The position numbers and the translations under genes were made by a program. Of a stretch of 64,000 nucleotides of DNA, positions 55,869 through 64,000 are shown one piece after another. The stretch is taken from positions 60,696 to 124,695 of the forward strand of contig VXCM01002143.1 in assembly GCA_014773175.1 (NCBI GenBank), given 5' to 3'. Position 1 is the stretch's first letter. Each line of letters starts with the position of its first letter. The stretch is from Lucifuga dentata (taxonomy: Eukaryota; Chordata; Actinopteri; Ophidiiformes; Bythitidae). The notes below the pieces were generated by a model that made no database searches, had not been told where the DNA came from, and worked only from the letters and a program-made list of their open reading frames with translations.

Positions 55869-58800
55869 TTACTGGCTGGGGCTCCTCTCTCCTCCTCTGA
55901 CAGCTGTCATCAGGTGACTCTTGTAGGTTTTGCTTAGTCCAGTCATCCAGAACTTGAGCAGCCGCACATTGTCCTCCTCGCCCGGCCCCGAGGCACCGAG
56001 CAGGGCCAGAACCTTCTGGGTGTCCTCTCTCCCTCTCCCATCCACCTTGGAGAACTTGAACAGGACTTTGACTTTACTGGAGAGTGAGAATCAGTGAGAC
56101 GACTTACCAATGGGAAAACCTTAGTGAAGCCAAGTGTCAAGAGGTATCATTGTAAGGATTAAAGTTGAGGTTTTACTCACTTCATCCACTCTTCCTTTAG
56201 ACACAGCAGGCAGTGAGACACCACATCCACAGACAGGTTCTCATTAGAGAGAGCAACCTCAAGCTTGTTTAATAACATGGGACCTTGGAGAAAAAGACAG
56301 TCAGTGTATTCTGTTAATTAATGCGATGACAGTTTAAAGGACCATACCACCATTTTGCATGTTTGAGCCTAATATATTCAATTTTCATACATGTTACGTT
56401 ACTGACATTTCCCAAAGGATAAAACCATATTTCAGCTTTCCTGATATTTTGCAAAATCTCTTAATCTTTCAAAATCAAATATTCAATGATACACCCACCT
56501 TAAAAATCGATGTTTCAATGCTAACAGTTATGCAGCCTTATGAAGTCACGGTCGTTTAAGTTTTTTGATAAACACAGGCCGTCTTTTGGGACTATATTCC
56601 CTGGTGGAAACATCCATTCACTCCGCACTTTTTATTGAGCTTAAACGCTAAAATTACGTAACTTCAGAAAAAAACAAAAAACAAAAAAAAAACTGAATAC
56701 ACATCTTGTTTGTAATGATGGATTACCTATCCCAAGAATGTTTCAAGTATAAACAAGTTGATTTTAATAGCATACCAGAATGAACTGAAACCAATGGTGG
56801 TCTGGAAAGTAGGAAAAATTTTTTTAATGTACTGTTCCAGTAGTATACTTTGGGAAATGGGTTGTCAGTAACGTAACATGTATGAAAATTGAATATATTA
56901 GGCTCAAACATGCAAAATGGCCAGTATGGTCCTTTAGTAACCATAATCCTATCGTGGAAGTACAAACTTTTTCCTTCCAACTTTATTAAAATTTTAAGGT
57001 AAAACCAAGAGGCAGTACAAACAATATATGATATTTTCTTATGTTCAGAATGCTAGCAGAGTTAAAACTGTGATTTATAAATCCTAGCATGTATACTCAC
57101 CGCGGTCTGTGGGCTGTGTGCTGGCACTGCTGATGGTGAACTGATAACACGAGGAGATGTCATCTTCACCTACAGCAGAGTTCTGACTGCTTCTCTCTGT
57201 GCTGACATCCACCAGTACTGAAAACTCTAGGACAAAAAGGTAAAGGTAAAAGCATTTTGTGACCTGTGACATCTGCATGTACATGTACTGCATGTACTGC
57301 ATGCATCTTCAGTTTGTGAAAGCAGTTATTGGCCTTGAGGGTTTGCACTGTTATCTTTTTGATATTCTCCTTTACCTGAGGAGCTGACATGAGTTGGAAT
57401 AGGCACATCAGGACTCAGACCCAGGAAGTTGCATTTATATGCTTCCTCATAATGGGCACTGTATGGTACTGAGCGCACACAGCCGACTGGGAGCAAAGAC
57501 TGATGAGATGCAGGAGAGAGACTGAGATTATTAACATGTCAAATTAGTGTTAAAATGAGTATATCCAAGTGTGTTAATACACTCATATGACATTGGTAAA
57601 TAGCAGAATAAGTAACAGTATTACCTAATGAAATAACAAAAAAGTTATCATTTATGGTTACAACAAAACTGTGGTTAAAAAACCCACACAAAATGATGAT
57701 TACTCAAATACAGATGAAAACAGCAGAACATTATCTGAGAAATCAAAATAGATTAATACTTTGCTTCATTTTAAGATCTTTCCGACAAATGAAGTCCAAG
57801 GTATGTTTGATAATAATGATAACAGACAAAAGACTGTAAATTCAACAAAGACTTAATCTAAAAATTAAAAGAAGAAACTATTTATATGTAGAAAATACCT
57901 GAAAGAAAATCAAATATAATCAAGTTGCATTAATTTGATGAAGATATCAGAATGATAAAATTTTTTAAAGTGGGCATTATCAAGCTCTAATTGTTTAGCC
58001 AACACTTCAAGATTAACTTTCCAAATCACGTTGATTTAAGGCAAAACACTGTTAGAGGTTTGCGTTAGATGACTGTCAAAAGTACGTTTATTCTAAAATA
58101 ATGAATTTAACTGAGGACATATTTATTGCACCATGGCACTGGTAACGAGTCTTGCAGGCACAATCACAATGTTTACCCACATCATAGTCAGACTATTTCT
58201 CCTAACGAGACAAAAAGAGACACAGCAGCAGCACAATGTACCTTGAGCACTGTGAAAGCTGACTGGATGAGCCCGGGGTCAGCACCTCTCCATATAACCT
58301 GATTTCCCATGAGCACGTGCCACGCAAGCTGACGAAACTCAGTGGCTCCGAGGACCTGCAGACAAAAAAAAAAAAAGACTGTACTGTACAACAACTCACA
58401 AGTATAGTTTGAATTATCATGTCATGAGCTAACAAATAATAATAGATTTTATGTATAAAATACAATTTCTTGTAAACATTTGTATGGAATGATCTAGCTA
58501 TCTTCATTTTTGTATTAACTTGGCCAAGTATTTATTTTTTCATGCACATCAATCAAAATTACTTTCCCAAAAAGTACCAGTGTTTACCAGTCTTAAGTGT
58601 CTCAGTGACCTAAACTTTGGACCAGGTAATCCCTCTAATGTTGCATCTTCACACAGGAAGTCACTGCCCAGTTGATTTTCTGATTGGTGCCGCTGTGATC
58701 TTGAGCCTCCTCCTCCTTCTGCTCCCTCCCAGCAGCTCATTTCCTCTTCTTGCTCTTTGGGGAAGATAGAAACATAAAAACAGAAGTTATAGCTCTAACC

Positions 58801-61800
58801 ATGCCTTTCAGGCCCTGGGTCATAACTTAACTGAATGGGGGATGAAATTACTAAAACGTTGATAATCTGTCCCAGCCACCACTAATAAGAAAATCATTTT
58901 ACCACAGGAAATTATTAGAAGTCCTGACTCTACTTTACACTCTCTATATAGACTGTGGTGTGCACATGGTGTCACTGTCCTTCAATTTCCACAAATGAAA
59001 CTGTAAATTTCATTAAGTGAATAACTGAGCAAAACCTGGTCTGAAAAATTTAACTTGACTTAATGTGATTTACATTCAAAACTGTTTTAATATACAAAAG
59101 AATCACTGTTTGTAGTCAGTCCGGCTACTTTAGGCCATATAATCATGCCAGTAAAGTACTGCAATTTTGTCACATTTATTACATAAACCAGGATTGTTGC
59201 TGAAATCTGCTGGTCTAATCAATGCTCATATTTTTCCTTGCTTTTTATGTTATTTATAACATAAAAATTGAATTTGTCAAAAAACTGAATTTTATGCATT
59301 CAGACGGAATTTTATGGTTGAGCCCCNCCCCCCCCAGTCAGCTGAGTAAAAGTTAAATAATAAATAATTTAAATAAATAAATAAAATTAAACATAAAAGA
59401 CTCTTCTAACTTCAATTACCGGTAAATAAATTTAATTTTAAACTTAAATTCTAACTTAAAATGATGCAAGCACTTTCCCAAAAGTGATGAAGTCATATGT
59501 TGCATATAAAGACAATGGTTGAGTGAATCACACTGCTTTTCTCCCCACAGTGCCTCCTCTCAGTCTGACCCAGTGATTCAGTTCCACAGGAAACACACAC
59601 ACACACACACAGGCTTCTGTTTCAACCATGGCACACTGTGTGCACATGACAATTGCTGATATCATCCTCCATAAGCAAGCCAAACCTTGCATGGAAGACA
59701 AGAAATATTCAACCTTTACCCAAGTAAATTAAATTTCTGGTCAGTTTATGTCATTGAATAACCTACAGGCAAGAAGTTTGAGGCCACCTCCAGATTAAAA
59801 AAAAAAAATCATCAACACACAGTTTGTTTTATAATTTATTGCACAGGAAATGACAACAATACATAAAATAAATGTAACTGATTAGTTTTCAAGAAGAATT
59901 TGTCAACATAAAAGCACTCTGAAGTCATTTCAGGCTCAGGCTTTGGTTTTGTCAAAATAACACCCTGTGGCCAAGTCATAATTCACAAAACCTTTTGTTT
60001 GCTTCTCTTTTGAATGGAAGTAATTTTGGCATAATTTTAATGACTATTTTGGATCTTTGTCTGTTGAAGAATGAAATTTTGACCAATAATTCGTAAACCA
60101 GATGGAATCACGTGTCTTTTAAGGATGGAATGGTAATTCTCTTTCTTCATAATTCCTTTAACTTGGACCAAGTCTCCAGATCTCTCTCCCCCAAAAACAC
60201 TCCCACAATATTCCTGCAGAGCAATAGCATGAGCAGACTGTTTAGCAAATTAATCCCAAAATGATGTGGGAGAAGGCAGACAGCAGGCTATTGAATAGAA
60301 TGTCAAAACACATAAGCAGGGAGTTTGGGCAAGGGAGCTGGAACTCAGCTGGAGTGCCAGTGCACTAATACAGATTGAGCATGCCTTCATTAAAAATAAT
60401 TTCTTAAGCCATAGTGGTTACATAATGTGTTCTTGTTGACAAATTCATCTTGAAAACTAATTAGTTACATTACATTAGTTACATTTATTTTGTCATTTCC
60501 TGTGCAATAAATTGTGAAACAAACAGTGTATTGATGATTTTTTTTTTTAAATCTGGGGGTGGCCTCAAACTTCTGGCCTGTAGNACAGTGTATTGATGAT
60601 TTTTTTTTTTAAATCTGGGGGTGGCCTCAAACTTCTGGCCTGTAGTGTATTTCACACACATAGAGTTGAATGAATGCTATATGAGTAAATATATTAGTTT
60701 ACGCTGAAGTGCTATTTATTAAATATCCTGTTGTATATTTAAAAACAATGTGTCTACCTGTCTGTTTCTCTATAAGCACTAGGGTGTCCTCAGTGGGGGC
60801 CCCCTCCAGCAGCTTCTCCGTAAGACGACAGCCACACGCCTTCAGCAACCTTAAGACGAAATGCAAACACACACACATCAGCATGTCCAGATATGTGACA
60901 ACTCAGTCATGTGGAGAAAGAGACAAGTACTTGTATGCCATAGTGGAGCTGACAGTAAATCAACGCACCAGCTGAATGAGGAGTGCAGGCTGGCCCAGAG
61001 GTTGGGGTGCTGGGTAAGGGAAGTTAGTGAGCGGGCTGCGTTGCCACTCCTCTGGTGTGGAAAGACTGCAGGTGAGAACACGCTATTCATCCTCGCTGCT
61101 CGCTGGGGGCAAACTCCTTGTTCACTGTCAAACACCTGAAGGAGAAGACCAGAAGAGCCAGGAGAGGTCAGTCTGTGATGTTCTGACATATAAAATGGAA
61201 TATGTCTTCATAATTCTATCTGAGAAATAAAAATCATGTCCGTGTTTCATCCTACCTTTAGTGCTGTGCTTTGCAGACTCTGTATAGTAAGTCTAAGGTG
61301 ACGTAACAGGAAAGGCCAGGAGTTGATTAGGTAGATCCTGTCCATGGCTACCATCACAATACTGTACCAACGCTGGAAGCCCCTGGCCAGGCTGTCTTTG
61401 ATAAAGAAGGTGTGTGAGAATACAAAACCATGCTGCTCATCTCCAAAGAAAATTGGTCCTTCACGACCGGGACACACCTGAGAAAACAGAATGAGACAGA
61501 AAAGCGGAAATCACATGAGGAAACAATGGAATAAAAATAACTACATTCATTTGTGCAGGATCAAGATGAAGCTGCTGTACTATGTGACTCACAGGTACCT
61601 ACACAATGATGAATGTCATTTTTTTTACCTCACAGCTGAGGCTGCGTACACAAGCCTGACGGACCACACTGAAAAGCTGCGACTGTCTGGGATGCTGATG
61701 GCTCAGGAAGCGTATACTGGTCTCTTCATCAATGCTCACAAAACCTGGATGAGATGCTGGTAGAGATCGACAACCCTATGAGGCAAGAAAAAGAGAAAAT

Positions 61801-62176
61801 GAATATTTTGAGACAGATGGACTAAGTACTCACTTGTATACCAAAATGAAATACCTTAACTAAGGGAGACAGAGAGTTGACAAGATCAAATGGAGGCAGA
61901 GAATGTGATAAGTTCATATAGTCAATTTCCATTTTAACCTGCTGTCCTCCTTCTGCCCCCTCCACTCACCTCACACATTTCTCCTCTCTGTGTAGCTGAA
62001 CTGTTGGCCCTCATGGTCAGCCCCTCACCCTCCCGGTCCCCGTCTCGGTACCCTGGCACTTGGATCCCTGCCTGGGATGACAGGGAAGGGGATGGAGGAT
62101 GCAGTGCCTCGGTGCAGAACAATGTACGAGGGCCATGGAGCTCGCAGAAGTGACAGAGAGCAACCAAAGCGTTCAT
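55869..62176 (-). CDS. flcn: Folliculin
   Basis: Longin/DENN-domain protein that acts with FNIP at lysosomes as a GTPase-activating protein for RagC/D, controlling TFEB/TFE3 and mTORC1 signalling (family knowledge). Exons (complement): join(55869..56076,56181..56283,57101..57226,57376..57499,58242..58355,58588..58754,60758..60849,60969..61135,61256..61477,61629..61775,61970..62176), 558 aa. The N-terminus [20 protein letters not shown] and [20 protein letters not shown] belong to the longin part. Arg150 in [10 protein letters not shown] corresponds to the human Arg164 arginine finger. [20 protein letters not shown] and [12 protein letters not shown] begin the DENN part, and [18 protein letters not shown] is near the C-terminus. 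The stop lies in sequence duplicated by an assembly junction. Intron 5 of the coding order (58755..60757) carries a Tc1 relic and the intron 56284..57100 carries a MITE. Confidence 0.97.
56337..56934. mobile_element. MITE-like element with long terminal inverted repeats
   Basis: 598 bp, flanked by TA on both sides (56335-56336 and 56935-56936). Ends AAGGACCATAC and GTATGGTCCTT are inverse, and inverted similarity extends for about 75 bp, sharing TTTTGCATGTTTGAGCCTAA. No ORF. TA duplication and long inverted ends suggest a non-autonomous Tc1/mariner-type element in a flcn intron. Confidence 0.75.
59766..60642 (-). mobile_element. Internally deleted Tc1/mariner transposon relic
   Basis: Terminal inverted repeats CAGGCAAGAAGTTTGAGGCC at the left and its imperfect inverse at the right, each flanked by TA. 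The arms extend through ATCATCAACAC and GTCATTTCCTGTGCAATAAA-type sequence. On the minus strand at about 60055-60175, a transposase fragment is readable: [19 protein letters not shown] followed by PSGLRIIGQ, the Tc1 DDE-core neighbourhood, then it decays. At 877 bp it is about half a complete element and cannot be active. A 61-bp assembly duplication lies at its right end (N at 60584). Confidence 0.8.
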
Positions 62177-63171
62177 CTGGGGAGGGAGAGAGCAACTTTA
62201 TGAGATGTTTAAGGTGCTGTATGTGAGTGAGTTTGAGGTAAATATAAAAAATGAGCTCATCACAGCATCAGGTTTCTTCTAACAACTCACTGAGACCATT
62301 AGATTATTGAACTAGAGCAAAGACATGGCCATATTAGCAAATACTATTAACTTACCCTCAATTCATCAAATGACTGCTGCTCAGTGCTACTTCACGAAGA
62401 CATTGTCTGGTTGCAGTGTCCAAAAACCCATCATATGTGAAGCAGCATACACAAACGGGAATGACAAATAAAAAATACAAATCTCAATTTTGTCCGTTTT
62501 TCTAAAATCAAAAGTGTCTAAGTTTCAGACTTCATACGCTTTTCTTGCTTCTCTGTAGCAGCTGAACAGATCACGTGACGCAGAGTCACGCGCTCAATAA
62601 CAAATGACGCGTAGCCGGTAACGTTATTTTTTCTTCATTTTAATAGCGCAATTGGGGATTTTTTTGTGATTTAACCCGACTCTACCGCGTTAAATTACTT
62701 ACAATCGATTTATCTGGACACATCAAGCTTTATGTAACGGTTTCCAATTATATTTTCGACGAAAGACAACGAAATACTACATTACCCACAATGCTTTGGA
62801 GATAACAAACCCGGGGTCAAAGGGCGACAAAGTCACATTTGGTTTTCTCCATAACGGTTGGTATTATTAAAATCTAGTGTGGACATTTTTTTTAGCATAT
62901 ATATTAACTAATAACGATAAGTTTTTGTTGCAGCAACTAATTTAATTTGTTGCAACTAATTTAATTTTAATACTATATCGCTGACACTACTTCCGCAATA
63001 GTAGCTAGGCATTGGTGTGAGAACTCATTCTTCCAGTTTTCCTGTTTCATGTTTTAATTTCGGGTCGTTTATGTAGGTCAGACAAAGCTTAAACTGATCA
63101 ACAAATATCTCAGTGGCAGAACAGCATAACAACTTTAAAAATAACACGACCTGTTAAATCAAAGACTGGAG
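62177..63171. promoter_or_regulatory. Divergent flcn / right-end gene promoter region
   Basis: A donor on the minus strand (TTGAGG|GTAAGT, exon end 62356) indicates an untranslated first flcn exon extending to about 62400-62600. Between this and the plus-strand gene lies CpG-containing sequence with a ZNF143-like motif ACTACATTACCCACAATGC at 62776-62794 (three mismatches to consensus) and an ACTTCCG ETS-like site near 62989. Under 800 bp separates the two presumed starts, so a shared bidirectional promoter is likely (inference). Confidence 0.5.
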
Positions 63172-63295
63172 ATGGCTTCAGAGGGTTCAGCACATTCACA
63201 AGAGGACCAGAGAGATGAGACCCAGCTGACAGAAACTCCCAGACCAGAGGCAGGAGTCCCAGGTGACCATAAAGACATCTTAGAGGCCACAACAG
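63172..63295 (+). CDS. First coding exon of an unidentified gene (partial)
   Basis: ATG at 63172 opens a 41-codon frame ending at a donor (ACAG|GTAAAT), one base into the next codon. The peptide starts MASEGSAHSQEDQRDETQ, is hydrophilic and acidic, and contains RPEAGVPGDHKDI. No domain is visible and I do not recognise it. If unspliced, the frame runs to TAG at 63381. No further plus-strand exon was found in the remaining 700 bp, so the rest should lie outside the window. Confidence 0.4.
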
Positions 63296-63939
63296 GTAAA
63301 TCTGCAAAATGGAGCGATAAACTGACAGACATCTTTGGAGACATTGGCCCTTATACTGAGGCACATAGGGTGAAGACATAGTTTATACACTCGCTAGTAT
63401 TTTCAGAATACTGACATCAGTTTTCTCAGTAATGGATCTGACTTGGAAATTGTGTTCTTTGGCATAAGGTCAATTTCTTTGAGACTGAGTATGGTAAGTT
63501 ATGTTCTGGGAAGCTTGTTGATCTTATCAGGTCTGCCAAGCCACAGGCCCTTATGATAAGAGGGAGGGCTGTACTGTGATCACTGAATCAAAAGCCAATA
63601 TTCTCACTTTATATCAAGCTATTTCATTGGAAATGTGTTTGGAGCCAGGAAGTGACTCAAGCACAGTAACTCTTGGCTCTGAACTCCATATCCAGTATGT
63701 ACTGTAGGTAGGCATAGATTCCTCTCTCTTACTGTCTACTTCTATTCCCAATAGTCTGGGCTTAGAGCCAGAAAAATGTCTCTGGCAGTAGTGAAACACA
63801 GATAAGTCACAACACTATGTAGCCTCATACTTGGTTATGATCTGAACAATTTGTGCTGGTCAGTGCCACCTTGGTGGGAAGGTGTGACGGCCTAGACCAG
63901 AAAAAGACTCAAATGCAGGATACGAAAAACAGTCACAGA

Positions 63940-64000
63940 GTCTTCTTCTTTTCCTTTCGGCTTTCCCTTCAGGGGTCACCACAGCGAATCATCTGCCTCC
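63940..64000. repeat. Common teleost interspersed repeat, truncated by the window edge
   Basis: CTTCTTCTTTTCCTTTCGGC followed by CAGGGGTCACCACAGCGAAT and CATCTGCCTCC is a phrase I know from many fish genomes as one end of a dispersed repeat. The class cannot be set from 60 bp. Confidence 0.5.

Overview
This is a teleost (ray-finned fish) nuclear genome window, most like a percomorph. It has compact multi-exon genes with GT/AG introns, AT-rich introns, abundant microsatellites, Tc1-like and MITE relics and typical fish repeat tails. The gene set is a fish version of human 19q13.3-q13.4 (mboat7, rps9, leng8, a Cdc42 effector gene, grwd1, and a cytokine gene resembling FLT3LG), joined to flcn, which is on 17p in humans. 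I built the exon models by hand from splice sites and reading-frame phase, and read orthology from protein motifs. No search was run.

Layout, left to right. 209-1592 (-) holds phase-compatible exons of an unrecognised gene. 2822-7306 (-) is mboat7 (8 coding exons, 474 aa). 9190-10766 (-) is rps9 (4 coding exons, 194 aa) with a non-coding TOP-type first exon near 11706-11740. 13253-22862 (+) is rbfox1l (12 coding exons, 379 aa). Its 3' UTR meets that of leng8, 30053-36306 (-) (15 coding exons, 848 aa), near 25.7-25.8 kb. 40932-41914 (+) is a Cdc42 effector (Borg) gene, probably cdc42ep5, interrupted by an assembly duplication; it converges on grwd1, 43497-49272 (-) (7 coding exons, 452 aa). 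50980-53288 (-) is a short-chain four-helix cytokine gene of 232 aa, best matched to Flt3 ligand. 55869-62176 (-) is flcn (11 coding exons, 558 aa), head to head with the first exon of an unidentified plus-strand gene at 63172-63295.

The genes do not form an operon or single pathway: phosphatidylinositol remodelling (mboat7), ribosome biogenesis and translation (rps9, grwd1), RNA processing (rbfox1l, leng8), cytoskeleton (cdc42ep5), haematopoietic signalling (flt3lg-like) and lysosomal nutrient sensing (flcn). The most interesting items are the divergent cytokine gene, the unassigned exons at both ends, a 53-bp exon segment copied beside a perfect hairpin in a grwd1 intron, a likely GC-AG intron in grwd1, and a set of single-N junctions flanked by exact duplications, one of which breaks the cdc42ep5 reading frame.
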